Below are positions 8,093 to 16,455 of a DNA stretch of 64,000 bases, one piece after another (within the stretch, counting starts at the first letter, position 1; every line of letters starts with the position of its first letter). The stretch is from Oscillospiraceae bacterium (GTDB lineage Bacteria; Bacillota; Clostridia; Oscillospirales; Ruminococcaceae), in the NCBI GenBank assembly GCA_017887325.1, contig JAGHIE010000007.1:1-64000 (forward strand), given 5' to 3'. A program made the translations under genes and the position numbers. The notes under the pieces were generated by a model, which had not been told where the DNA came from, made no database searches, and saw nothing but the letters and a program-made list of their open reading frames with translations.

Positions 8093-8167
8093 GTAAAAAG
8101 TTGCATATTTATATGCAACTTTTTACTGCTTTTACATGTATAGTGAAAGGGTTTTTAAATCTTTTCA
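8093..8167 (+). promoter_or_regulatory. two-stem leader element B, upstream of the capsid operon
   Basis: Stem 1 is perfect over 14 bp: GTAAAAAGTTGCAT (8093-8106), ATTTAT, ATGCAACTTTTTAC (8113-8126). Exactly 20 nt after its T run, stem 2 is UGAAAGGGU (8144-8152) with AUCUUUUCA (8159-8167), using G-U pairs. Its primary sequence differs from stem 2 of element A at 4777 while its position is kept, which suggests selection for structure. I see no consensus sigma-A promoter between 8010 and 8092. Both elements are preceded by an AAATAT...TTTTTTT stretch, which might belong to an unusual promoter. Confidence 0.7.
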
Positions 8168-8196
8168 AATATTTGATTGCAGGAGGATAGTTTGAT

Positions 8197-8694
8197 TTGA
8201 ACAAAAAAGAAAGATTGTTTTGTTATCATTACTACACGCTTAGAAATCTAAAAGAAGCGTCAATTAAAGCAGGATATAATCCTAAGATAGCTGAAAATAC
8301 AGCAATTAGATTGATACAGCGTGAAGATATTAGACAGTTGATATTAAGTTTTGATTTGGAAAAAGAAAAGAAACAACTTGAAAAAGATGTTATTGCTATT
8401 CTTAAAAGAATTGCTTTTAATCCTTTACAAGATAGTATTAATTTACTTTTTCTAAATGAAGATGATGCAAAAGAAAAAATTAGCGAGTTGGATTTATTTT
8501 GTGTCAGTGAAATTAAAAAACCAAAAGATGGTTCTTTGGAAATTAAATTTATGGACAGATATAGAGCTTTAGAAAAATTATTGGAAATTTCTAATTCTGA
8601 TAATGGTGCTCAGACTTTACAAAGTTTATATAAAGCTTTAAATAATTCAACTCAAAATACAAGTGCTGAAGGTGCTTTAGATTATGATGTTTAA
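8197..8694 (+). CDS. phage terminase small subunit
   Basis: 165 residues, starting at TTG 8197 after AGGAGGA. The N-terminal part (LFCYHYYTLRNLKEASIKAGYNPKIAENTAIRLIQREDIRQLI) has the helix-turn-helix pattern of the Terminase_2 family, which recognises packaging-site DNA. The C-terminal FMDRYRALEKLLEI is the family's usual oligomer segment. It overlaps the large subunit by 11 bases. It is the first gene of the capsid operon and probably sets the packaging specificity of the particle. Confidence 0.85.
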   Translation: MNKKERLFCYHYYTLRNLKEASIKAGYNPKIAENTAIRLIQREDIRQLILSFDLEKEKKQLEKDVIAILKRIAFNPLQDSINLLFLNEDDAKEKISELDLFCVSEIKKPKDGSLEIKFMDRYRALEKLLEISNSDNGAQTLQSLYKALNNSTQNTSAEGALDYDV

Positions 8695-9931
8695 TTCTTT
8701 TTCACCCAAACAAAAATTGGTTTTAAATTGGTGGTGTAAAGACAGTCCATATAATTTATATGATGCTATTATTTGTGATGGTGCTGTTAGAAGTGGAAAG
8801 ACTTTGTGTATGTCTTTATCATTTTGTCTTTGGGCTAGTGCTAATTTTCAGAATAGTTCATTTGCTCTTTGTGGAAAAACGATAACTTCTTTGAGAAGAA
8901 ATTTAGTTACTCCTATGCTCAATTTGCTAAGAAATTTAGGATATAGTTGTGAAGAAAAAATTTCAAGAGGTTATATTGATATTTCTTATTTGGATATTAC
9001 AAATAGATTCTATCTGTTTGGAGGAAATGATGAATCTTCTGCTTCTAAAATTCAAGGGGTTACTTTAGCAGGTGTTTTATTTGATGAAGTTGCTTTGATG
9101 CCTAGAAGCTTTGTAGAACAAGCATTAGCTAGATGTTCTGTAAATGGTTCTAAATTTTGGTTTAACTGTAATCCTGAAAATCCTTATCATTGGTTTTATC
9201 TTGAATGGATAAAAAAGTCAAAACAAAAAAATGCTCTATATTTACATTTTTTAATGAAGGATAATCCATCTTTATCTAAAAAAATTATAAAAAGATATGA
9301 GAATATGTATTCCGGTGCTTTTTATGACAGATTTATTTTAGGAAAATGGGTTAGACCAACTGGTCTTGTTTATCCTATGTTTGATTATGATAAACATACA
9401 TTTGATAAAGATTTAGGTTTTTCTAATTATTATGTTTCGTGCGATTATGGAACTGTTAATCCTACTTCCATGGGACTTTGGGGTTTTAATAATAATATTT
9501 GGTATAGAATTAAAGAGTTTTATTATAACTCAAGGGTTGAAGGTTCTCAAAAAACTGATGAAGAATATTATCAATGTTTGGAAGATTTGGTAGGTGACTT
9601 GGATATTAACGCTGTGATTGTTGATCCATCTGCTGCTAGTTTTATTGAGTGTATTAGAAGACACAATAAATTTACTGTTATTCCAGCTCAGAATGATGTT
9701 ATTGGGGGAATAAGAAAAGTAAGTGAAAAATTGAAAAGTAATCAGATCAAGATTAATAAGTCTTGTAAAGATTCTATCAGAGAGTTCGGTATTTATGCTT
9801 GGGAAGATAATACAGGAAAAGATATTCCTAAAAAAGAAAATGACCATGCCATGGACGATATTAGGTATTTTATAAGTACGGTTGTATTTGATAATAGTTG
9901 TGACTTTTTTGTTCTAAATGTGGATAGGTAA
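8684..9931 (+). CDS. phage terminase large subunit (packaging ATPase/nuclease)
   Basis: 415 residues, PBSX-type. The ATPase half has Walker A GAVRSGKT near residue 33 and Walker B VLFDEVA near residue 137. The RNase H-like nuclease half has three acidic sites: SCDYGTVNP, AVIVDPSAASF and NDHAMDDIRYF. All motifs look intact, so the motor is predicted active. It drives DNA into the head through the portal encoded next. ATG 8684 or 8687 could be the start, both overlapping the small-subunit gene. Confidence 0.92.
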   Translation: MMFNSFSPKQKLVLNWWCKDSPYNLYDAIICDGAVRSGKTLCMSLSFCLWASANFQNSSFALCGKTITSLRRNLVTPMLNLLRNLGYSCEEKISRGYIDISYLDITNRFYLFGGNDESSASKIQGVTLAGVLFDEVALMPRSFVEQALARCSVNGSKFWFNCNPENPYHWFYLEWIKKSKQKNALYLHFLMKDNPSLSKKIIKRYENMYSGAFYDRFILGKWVRPTGLVYPMFDYDKHTFDKDLGFSNYYVSCDYGTVNPTSMGLWGFNNNIWYRIKEFYYNSRVEGSQKTDEEYYQCLEDLVGDLDINAVIVDPSAASFIECIRRHNKFTVIPAQNDVIGGIRKVSEKLKSNQIKINKSCKDSIREFGIYAWEDNTGKDIPKKENDHAMDDIRYFISTVVFDNSCDFFVLNVDR

Positions 9932-9956
9932 AAAAAGTTTATTGGAGGTGTGAACA

Positions 9957-11099
9957 CTGGCTTTATTCAAAAGAAAAAAACAATCAAATAATAATATTAT
10001 TCAACTGGATAGAAGTTCTAAAAATATTTTTTCTAATCTGAATAATTATATTCCTCTATCAAAACCTGAATATTCTTTATATGAAAGTATTAGAGAGGGA
10101 GTTCCTATTGTAGATTCTGCAATACTTAAAATTGTAAGATTAGTTGGTGGTTTTGAAGTTGATGTAAAAAATAAAAAAGCTAAAACAGAACTTGATTTCT
10201 TTATGAAAAATGTAAATGTAGGTGGGATTAATAGAGGAATAGAGTGTTTTATTGCTAATTATTTAGATGATTTATTGATGTATGGGAATGCCATTGGAGA
10301 AATTGTTTTAGAAAAAGGAAATAATATTGTTGGATTATTTAATGCAGATGTAAAAAATATTAGTGTTAAACCAACAGAGAAAAATCCTTTGGAAGTAGAT
10401 TTTTTTATTAATTCGAATGGGGTAATAAATAGCAAAGTAAAGAATAAAAACTTAATATTATTTACTGCTTTAAATCCTAAGTCATCTGAATATACTGGGG
10501 TATCTATTTTAAATAGTTTACCTTTTGTTAGTAAAATTTTGCTTCAAATTTATAATTCTATAGGAACTAATTTTGAGCGAATAGGGAATGTTAGATATGC
10601 AGTTACATATAAACCATCTAATGATGCTATGGATAAGGTTTATGCAAAAGAAAGAGCTTCTCTTATTGCTAAAGAATGGTCTGATGGAATGAAAGCTTTA
10701 TCTCAAGGTTGTGTTAAGGACTTTGTTACTGTTGGAGATGTCGATATAAAGGTAATTGGTGCTGATAATCAAATTATTGATACACAAGTTCCTGTTAGAC
10801 AAATGTTAGAGCAAATTGTTGCCAAAATTGGTATTCCACCTTTTTTATTGGGGTTATCTTGGTCAACAACCGAAAGAATGAGTAAACAACAAGCAGACTT
10901 ATTGACTACTGAATTGGAATTTTATAGAAGAATTATTTCTCCAGTTATTTTAAAGGTTGCTAGGACTTTTTTAAGACTTAATGGTTATAGTGATGAACCT
11001 ATTATAAAATGGAATACCATCAATTTAAAAGACGAAGTAGAACAAGCAACAGCTTTATTTTATAATGCTAAAGCTGAAAGTTTAAAAAAACAAAATTAG
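9957..11099 (+). CDS. phage portal protein, CTG start
   Basis: The track begins at an internal Met (10203), but the frame is open upstream. GGAGGTG (9944-9950) sits six bases before an in-frame CTG at 9957 that opens MALFKRKKQ, a typical portal N-terminus. The first in-frame stop before it (TGA 9951) excludes GTG 9948. This gives 380 residues. The rest matches HK97-type portals: YGNAIGEIVLEKG, IPPFLLGLSWSTTERMSKQQADL and the helical barrel segment FYRRIISPVILKVARTFL. The portal forms the ring for DNA entry and tail attachment. Confidence 0.85.
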   Translation: MALFKRKKQSNNNIIQLDRSSKNIFSNLNNYIPLSKPEYSLYESIREGVPIVDSAILKIVRLVGGFEVDVKNKKAKTELDFFMKNVNVGGINRGIECFIANYLDDLLMYGNAIGEIVLEKGNNIVGLFNADVKNISVKPTEKNPLEVDFFINSNGVINSKVKNKNLILFTALNPKSSEYTGVSILNSLPFVSKILLQIYNSIGTNFERIGNVRYAVTYKPSNDAMDKVYAKERASLIAKEWSDGMKALSQGCVKDFVTVGDVDIKVIGADNQIIDTQVPVRQMLEQIVAKIGIPPFLLGLSWSTTERMSKQQADLLTTELEFYRRIISPVILKVARTFLRLNGYSDEPIIKWNTINLKDEVEQATALFYNAKAESLKKQN

Positions 11100-11108
11100 A
11101 AAGGAGTA

Positions 11109-12056
11109 TTGATGTTGAATAATATTGATAACGATTTATTAGATGATTTAAAACTTATAAATCAATACACTCGCAGAGAATTATCTTTAGACGAGGTTTA
11201 TATTTTTAATGTTATTTTATGTGATAACGAAGTAGATAGAGATTATGAAGCTTTTTCGCTAAATTCTTTAAACAAATTAGCAGAGTTGTTTTTAGGAAAA
11301 ACAGGTATATTTGATCATAATCCTAAAGGAAGTAATCAAACAGCTAGAATTTTTGATACTCAAGTTATTACAGATAATTCTAAAGTTACAAAATATGGAC
11401 AAGCTTATTCATACATAAAAGCTAAAGCATATATGATTAAATCCGATAAAAACAAAGATTTAATTTTAGACATTGATGCAGGAATTAAAAAAGAAGTTAG
11501 TGTTGGTTGTAGCGTAAAAGATAAAATTTGTTCTATTTGTGGTACTAATTTAAAAAATGATTTTTGCGAACATAATTTAGGTGAGTATTATGACGGTAAA
11601 CTATGCTTTGTAATTTTAGATAATCCTACTGATGCTTATGAATGGTCATTTGTAGCTGTTCCTGCTCAAATTAATGCTGGAGTTACAAAATCTTTTAGCA
11701 ATGATTTTTCTGATATAGATACTATTTTAAAAACTAGTAAAAATTCTATAACTCTATCACGAAAAGAAATAGATATTGTTGTAAATAAATTAAATGAATA
11801 TAAAAAATTAGCTTTAAATGGTGAAATTTATAAAAATGAAATTAAAAAAGATATTATATCTTCACTTTATTTAAGTGATATGAATTTAGATAGTAAAATT
11901 TTTAGTAATATTTGTGACAAGCTATCTATTGATGAATTAAAAGAACTGAAAAAATTTTTTGAAAAACAAGTTGTAGAAAAAAATTTAATTAGTAATTCTC
12001 AGCTAGTTAATAAAAAAGAAAGTAATAATAATAAAAATTTTGATTTTAAAATTTAA
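11109..12056 (+). CDS. putative prohead protease with zinc-knuckle-like insert and scaffold-like tail
   Basis: About 314 residues, in the position of a head maturation protease. GKTGIFDHNPKG supplies a candidate catalytic His and KKEVSVGCSV a Ser-Val-Gly motif like that of S78-type prohead proteases. Between this and the conserved EWSFVAVPAQ is an insert, CSICGTNLKNDFCEH, whose Cys/His spacing suggests a zinc site. Residues about 210-315 are charged, helical and low-complexity (LSRKEIDIVVNKLNEYKK), as expected for a scaffold. The role follows from gene order and these motifs. The catalytic assignment is inference. Confidence 0.65.
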   Translation: MMLNNIDNDLLDDLKLINQYTRRELSLDEVYIFNVILCDNEVDRDYEAFSLNSLNKLAELFLGKTGIFDHNPKGSNQTARIFDTQVITDNSKVTKYGQAYSYIKAKAYMIKSDKNKDLILDIDAGIKKEVSVGCSVKDKICSICGTNLKNDFCEHNLGEYYDGKLCFVILDNPTDAYEWSFVAVPAQINAGVTKSFSNDFSDIDTILKTSKNSITLSRKEIDIVVNKLNEYKKLALNGEIYKNEIKKDIISSLYLSDMNLDSKIFSNICDKLSIDELKELKKFFEKQVVEKNLISNSQLVNKKESNNNKNFDFKI

Positions 12057-12073
12057 GAAAGGTTTGGTGTTTT

Positions 12074-12415
12074 ATGAGTATATGTGTTAATTCTATTGGG
12101 GAAGTTACTATATCTTTAAAAAAAGAGGGAAATGTTAACGTTGGCGATTTAGTTATGATGAGTTCATCAAATCAAACTGCAAAAGTTGCTGATAATGATG
12201 TTGATCCTATTGGTGTTTGTGTTTCTAAAAATGGAGATTACATTGGAGTAATGATTAGTGGTGGTGTCACTTTAAATTGTGATGGTGGACTAACAACAGG
12301 GTTTCACCCTATAAAAGTTCAAACAGGCAATAAAATTACTGCGGGTGAAAGTGGTAAAACTAGATTAATTATTGATGTTAATACAACTGCAAAAACTGCA
12401 CAAGTTATTCTTTAA
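12074..12415 (+). CDS. capsid decoration (cement) protein, DUF2190-like
   Basis: 113 residues, almost entirely beta-strand in pattern (VNVGDLVMMSSSNQTAKVAD, IGVMISGGVTLNCDG). It has the size and position of head-stabilising decoration proteins, directly before the major capsid gene. GKTRLIIDVNTTAKTAQVIL resembles the C-terminal strand of that group. Family assignment is from pattern and synteny, not from a distinctive motif. Confidence 0.6.
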   Translation: MSICVNSIGEVTISLKKEGNVNVGDLVMMSSSNQTAKVADNDVDPIGVCVSKNGDYIGVMISGGVTLNCDGGLTTGFHPIKVQTGNKITAGESGKTRLIIDVNTTAKTAQVIL

Positions 12416-12438
12416 TTTGAAAAGGAGATGTTTATAAT

Positions 12439-13449
12439 ATGAGATTTGATAATTTAAATTTAGAAAAAGGTATGTATTCTATTAGTGGGAAAGCTTTTAC
12501 TTCTGTTTTAGAAGAATTAGACCCTACAGAAAATTATATTGGTACTAAATTAGAAGGTTTAGATGCTTTTGAAAGACAATTAAAAAGATTTGACATTAAA
12601 GTTTCTGGAAGTAAATCAGACTGTGTAGAAAAATTCTTTAGTACTTCTACTTCTGCAACTTTATTTCCAGAATATGTAAGACGAGCTGTTATTAGTGGTA
12701 TTGGCGAAAGTGAAATTTTAAATAACATTATTGCTAGTAAAACTTACATAAATTCATTAGATTACCGTTCTATTACTTCTAATCCTTCTGAAGATGATAA
12801 GTCTTTAAAAGTTGTAAACGAGGGTGCTGGAATTCCTACTACTACTATTAAAACTCAAGAAAATTTAGTTAAGCTAAATAAAAGGGGCCGTATGTTAGTG
12901 GCTTCATATGAAGCTATTAAATTTCAACGTTTAGATTTATTTACTGTTGCTTTAAAACAAATTGGTGCGACTATTGCTAAACAACAATTACAAGATGCTA
13001 TTAATGTGTTGATTAATGGTGATAGTAATAATAATAAAGCTGAAGAAATTGAGTTAGGTGGAGAAGGTTTTCAATATTCAGATTTAGTTAATCTTTGGAG
13101 TAAATTTGAAGATTTTGAGTTAAATACTTTACTTGCTAATAATGACACTATTGTAAAAATGTTGTCTTTAACAGAATTTAAAGATCCTGTTACAGGACTT
13201 AATTTCCAAAACACAGGTAAGTTAGCTACTCCAATTGGTGCTAATTTATTTAAAACTAATGCTGTGCCTAAAGATAGAATTATTGCTTTGGATAAAAATT
13301 GTGCTTTAGAAATGGTTTGTGCAGGTGATGTGAGCATTGAGTATGATAAATTAATTGATAGACAATTAGAGCGAGCTGCTATTACTTCTACTGCAGGTTT
13401 TGCAAAAATATTTAATGATGCAACAAAAGTTTTAAAAACAGCAGAATAA
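12439..13449 (+). CDS. major capsid protein
   Basis: 336 residues, starting at ATG after AAGGAGATG. Size, gene order and sequence character (KLNKRGRMLVASYEAIKFQRLDLFTVALKQIG, and the C-terminal ITSTAGFAKIFNDATKVL) fit an HK97-fold phage capsid protein related to PBSX-type clostridial prophages. There is no long N-terminal delta domain, consistent with a separate scaffold in the protease gene. A U-less stem-loop follows the stop codon and may stabilise this mRNA. Confidence 0.8.
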   Translation: MRFDNLNLEKGMYSISGKAFTSVLEELDPTENYIGTKLEGLDAFERQLKRFDIKVSGSKSDCVEKFFSTSTSATLFPEYVRRAVISGIGESEILNNIIASKTYINSLDYRSITSNPSEDDKSLKVVNEGAGIPTTTIKTQENLVKLNKRGRMLVASYEAIKFQRLDLFTVALKQIGATIAKQQLQDAINVLINGDSNNNKAEEIELGGEGFQYSDLVNLWSKFEDFELNTLLANNDTIVKMLSLTEFKDPVTGLNFQNTGKLATPIGANLFKTNAVPKDRIIALDKNCALEMVCAGDVSIEYDKLIDRQLERAAITSTAGFAKIFNDATKVLKTAE

Positions 13450-13451
13450 TA

Positions 13452-13480
13452 TTACCTACTTCTTAAAAAGAAGTAGGTAA
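13452..13480 (+). promoter_or_regulatory. stem-loop after the capsid gene, without a T tract
   Basis: TTACCTACTTCTT and AAGAAGTAGGTAA form a perfect 13-bp stem with an AAA loop, followed by ATAAAC. Lacking a U run, it should not terminate transcription. A 3' stability or processing element that raises capsid mRNA is the likely role. Confidence 0.6.
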
Positions 13481-13501
13481 ATAAACTTAGAAAGGACAAA
13501 T

Positions 13502-13858
13502 ATGGATATTTTTAAAATACAATCTGCTTTTATGGAAATAAGTGGATTAAGTGAACAAGAGTGTGCTAATTATTTAAATCTTTTTAAAACAGCTGACATT
13601 CAGATAAGTAAAAAAATTAAAAAAGGTATTGATATTAATCAAAATGAACCTTTATTAGTAGAGGTAGCAGGTGCTATTGCGTATTATATGTATTGTTTAA
13701 TGCAAAGTAAAAAAATGGCGAATGTAAGTGTTTTAGATGTGAAAATAGAACTCGATAAAAATATTTCTTTAAATAGTGCTAAAAAATATCGTGATGAATT
13801 ATTACTATTAGCTAGTGATATTTTAGTTGATGAAAATTTTGATTTTATTTCAACTTAA
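13502..13858 (+). CDS. head-tail connector protein (gp6/YqbG-like)
   Basis: 118 residues, mainly helical (LSEQECANYLNLFKTADIQISKKI, EVAGAIAYYMYCLMQSKKM), in the slot directly after the capsid gene where the portal-binding head-completion protein sits in PBSX-like elements. The sequence itself is not diagnostic. The call rests on size, helical pattern and position. Confidence 0.5.
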   Translation: MDIFKIQSAFMEISGLSEQECANYLNLFKTADIQISKKIKKGIDINQNEPLLVEVAGAIAYYMYCLMQSKKMANVSVLDVKIELDKNISLNSAKKYRDELLLLASDILVDENFDFIST

Positions 13859-13869
13859 AGGAGTTTGAT

Positions 13870-14196
13870 ATGAAATATAATGAGATTTTAAATTGTTTTT
13901 TTGAAAATTACGGATCTAATGTAGTTGATTATAAAACAAATAAATGTATTAAAGGGGTTATTGCACCTGTAAAAGATTTAAGTTTAAAATATAATGATTT
14001 ATCATTTAATGATTTAGGATTTATGCCTAAGACTGAGTGGATTTTGATTAGTCAGTTAGATGATGAAATTATAAAAGTTGATAACTGTGTAATTATTGAT
14101 AATAAACTTATGAAAATTATTAATTGTGATAATTATTTATTGGCTGACAAACCTTTTTATAAAAGAGCTTTTTTATATCAGATAAGGGAGTTGTAA
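13870..14196 (+). CDS. head closure / stopper protein (XkdH-like)
   Basis: 108 residues of beta-rich pattern (CIKGVIAPVKDLS, TEWILISQLDDEIIKVDNCVIIDNKLMKIINCDNY), with the C-terminal PFYKRAFLYQ typical of small head-closure proteins that coat the connector ring. It starts at ATG after AAGGAG, 11 bases after the preceding gene. The role is from size, strand pattern and gene order. Confidence 0.5.
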   Translation: MKYNEILNCFFENYGSNVVDYKTNKCIKGVIAPVKDLSLKYNDLSFNDLGFMPKTEWILISQLDDEIIKVDNCVIIDNKLMKIINCDNYLLADKPFYKRAFLYQIREL

Positions 14197-14199
14197 AAT

Positions 14200-14694
14200 T
14201 TGATAAATTGCATGAGTGTTTCTGAGATAAAAAAAGAGATTTATGATTTGATGAAGTCTAAATTTTCTGAATTTATTATAATTGATGAATTTAATAAAAA
14301 TCAATTTTTTGGAATATGTAAAAATAATTATATTTGTATTAAATTAAAAGAAATTAAAACTGATAATATTTGTTTTCAAGATTATTTAGATAAAGGAGTT
14401 TTAAAAGAAAACTCTTCTCAGATTTTTGGACAAAAGGCAAATATAAAATTTGAATTTTTAATATATAACAAATTAAGTGATGATATAAATTTATCAGATT
14501 TATTTTTAGAAATTTATAATGTTTTATCAAGTTATGATGATGTTTCTTTTAATCACTTTTCTTTTTCTAAGACAGAATATATAGAAAATATTCAAGGCTT
14601 TTGTACTAGTCTTTTTGTTGATTGTGAAACCATTATTACTGCTGTTAATCAAAGTGAAAATATTTCTGATATCGTTGTGTCATATAAAAAGTAA
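14200..14694 (+). CDS. tail terminator / completion protein
   Basis: 164 residues starting at TTG 14200, eight bases after GGGAG. The alternating helices and strands (VSEIKKEIYDLMKSKFSEFIIID, ANIKFEFLIYNKLSDDINLSDLFLEIYNVL, GFCTSLFVDCETIITA) and the position between head closure and sheath fit the ring protein that caps the tail tube. No family motif is certain. Confidence 0.5.
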   Translation: MINCMSVSEIKKEIYDLMKSKFSEFIIIDEFNKNQFFGICKNNYICIKLKEIKTDNICFQDYLDKGVLKENSSQIFGQKANIKFEFLIYNKLSDDINLSDLFLEIYNVLSSYDDVSFNHFSFSKTEYIENIQGFCTSLFVDCETIITAVNQSENISDIVVSYKK

Positions 14695-14705
14695 GGGGTG
14701 ATTAT

Positions 14706-15743
14706 ATGGATAATTTTAGGTCTGGGGTTTATACATCGTTTAATATAAATCAAATTTATTCTGATTATAAAAACAGAGAAATTGGACTTATTGCTGTTTG
14801 CAATAAACAAGATTTGATTAATAATCACATTGTTGTAAATTCGTTAGCAAAGGCAAAAGAAGTTTTTGGAGAGGCAAGTGATGAAAACGAAGTAATGTGT
14901 TTATTAACAGCTATTTTTATGAATGTAAATACTGTGGTAAATGTTGTACCTATAGCTAGTTCTGATACACAAAACTATAAAAATGCGTTAGATATAATTC
15001 TTCAAAAAGATTCATATATTTTATGTTTTGGTAGTATTAATAACGATTTTTTAGAATATTTAAAATTAAAATTAAATGAATATGAAAAAATTGGGAAAGA
15101 AAAAATTGCAATAGTTTCCTCAAGTGAGGTTGAAGATGCTAAAGCTAAAGCTAAAATAAATGATAAAAGAATTTTAGTATCTTTTCCAAAAATTACTTTA
15201 AAAGATAGCAATATAAATTTATCAGGTGCTATTTTATCTAGTTTAATTAGTAAAGTCAAAAACATAACTTTAAATTTAAGCAATTGTGATATTTTACCAG
15301 ATTTTAGATTAACTCAAAATACTGATGATAATCAAATAAGTGAGTTATTAAAATCAGGTGTTTGTGTTTTTGAAAATCAAACTAATATTATTAAATTAAT
15401 TAGAGCAATTACTACTAGTACTTTAGACGAAGAAGATAATGAAGATTTTACATATAGAAATTTATCAACAGTTTTAATTATTGATACTGTAATTCCAGCT
15501 ATAAGAGAAATTTTAAAAAATAAATTATTAAATGCTAACAATAATTCAATTACAATAAATTCGGTTATGGCTTTGATTATTTCTAAATTAGATTATTTTG
15601 TTGATATTAATTATATTTCTTCATATAAAAAGCCTAATATATATGTTGGTGAAGATGATCAGAGTGTTTGTTTTGTTGAGTTAAGTTTTACTATAGTTCA
15701 AGGAGTTTATCAAGTGTATTTGAATGTGGAAGTAAATGTTTAG
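14706..15743 (+). CDS. contractile tail sheath protein (XkdK-like)
   Basis: 345 residues. The N-terminus FRSGVYTSFN...REIGLIAVCN is the conserved opening of Phage_sheath proteins. The C-terminal half (TVLIIDTVIPAIREILKNKLL, VCFVELSFTIVQGVYQVYLNVEV) matches the sheath C-terminal domain that joins subunits. It is at the short end for the family (PBSX XkdK is longer), as in other clostridial prophages. Its presence shows that the tail is, or descends from, a contractile one. Confidence 0.85.
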   Translation: MDNFRSGVYTSFNINQIYSDYKNREIGLIAVCNKQDLINNHIVVNSLAKAKEVFGEASDENEVMCLLTAIFMNVNTVVNVVPIASSDTQNYKNALDIILQKDSYILCFGSINNDFLEYLKLKLNEYEKIGKEKIAIVSSSEVEDAKAKAKINDKRILVSFPKITLKDSNINLSGAILSSLISKVKNITLNLSNCDILPDFRLTQNTDDNQISELLKSGVCVFENQTNIIKLIRAITTSTLDEEDNEDFTYRNLSTVLIIDTVIPAIREILKNKLLNANNNSITINSVMALIISKLDYFVDINYISSYKKPNIYVGEDDQSVCFVELSFTIVQGVYQVYLNVEVNV

Positions 15744-15757
15744 AAGGAGGTATGTTT

Positions 15758-16138
15758 TTGTTTAAGATACCAACGGGAAAAGATATATATATAGAAGTTG
15801 ATGGTAATAGAGTTGCAGTTGTACAAAGCTATGTTTGTAAGACTAAAAAAGAGAACACGCATATAAGAGCTTTTGGTTATATTAATAATGTTGCATGTAT
15901 ACCATCTGGAGTGACATATAAAATAGAATTATCAAAAATTATTCCAATTGGAATAAATGAAAATCAAGTTATAGATTTTTATGATTTAAGCAATTTTTCA
16001 TTAGTGATTATTAAACCTGATTGCCAAATAATTTATTCAGGTTGTGAATGGGAAGATATCAGTGAAATATCAGATATTAATTCTCCTTGTATTGAAAAAA
16101 TTACTCTTGTTGCCAACAAAAGATTGGTTGTAAAGTAG
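15758..16138 (+). CDS. tail tube protein (XkdM-like)
   Basis: About 126 residues. The track's ATG 15752 lies one base from AAGGAGG; the in-frame TTG 15758 has proper 7-base spacing and is preferred. The protein is beta-rich (DIYIEVDGNRVAVVQSYVC, DFYDLSNFSLVIIKPDCQIIYSGCEW) and lies directly after the sheath gene, where the inner tube subunit sits in PBSX and related myoviruses. The call depends mainly on gene order and beta pattern. Confidence 0.65.
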   Translation: MFKIPTGKDIYIEVDGNRVAVVQSYVCKTKKENTHIRAFGYINNVACIPSGVTYKIELSKIIPIGINENQVIDFYDLSNFSLVIIKPDCQIIYSGCEWEDISEISDINSPCIEKITLVANKRLVVK

Positions 16139-16146
16139 GAGGGGAC

Positions 16147-16455
16147 ATGAAGCTATTAGAAAAACAAGTTGAAATTAAAGAATTATCTGCTTTAGAAGTA
16201 TTAGAATGCTCTAAAATGGCAGATAGTTTGAAATTAGAGCTAAAAAAAGAAGATTTTAATGAAGAATTGACTGATATATTATGTGAAAATGGAGCTTTAG
16301 CATTTATGTGTGTTTACCATGAAAATAATAGATTATTTTTGTCACCTAAAGATGCTTTAGAAAAATTAAAATTGAGTCAATTAGTTGAAATATATGATTA
16401 TTATCAGGCTGTTTTTATAGATAAGGTGGAGTGTTGTTTGAATGAAAATTTTTAA
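16147..16455 (+). CDS. tail assembly chaperone (XkdN-like)
   Basis: 102 residues, acidic and helical (LEKQVEIKELSALEVLECSKMADSLKLELKKEDFNEELTDIL), in the place of the chaperone that normally binds the tape measure. It ends in ...GAA AAT TTT TAA, overlapping the next ORF by 14 bases. In many tailed phages this pair is joined by programmed frameshifting. Here the second ORF is in the +1 frame, so a -1 slip would not reach it. Confidence 0.6.
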   Translation: MKLLEKQVEIKELSALEVLECSKMADSLKLELKKEDFNEELTDILCENGALAFMCVYHENNRLFLSPKDALEKLKLSQLVEIYDYYQAVFIDKVECCLNENF

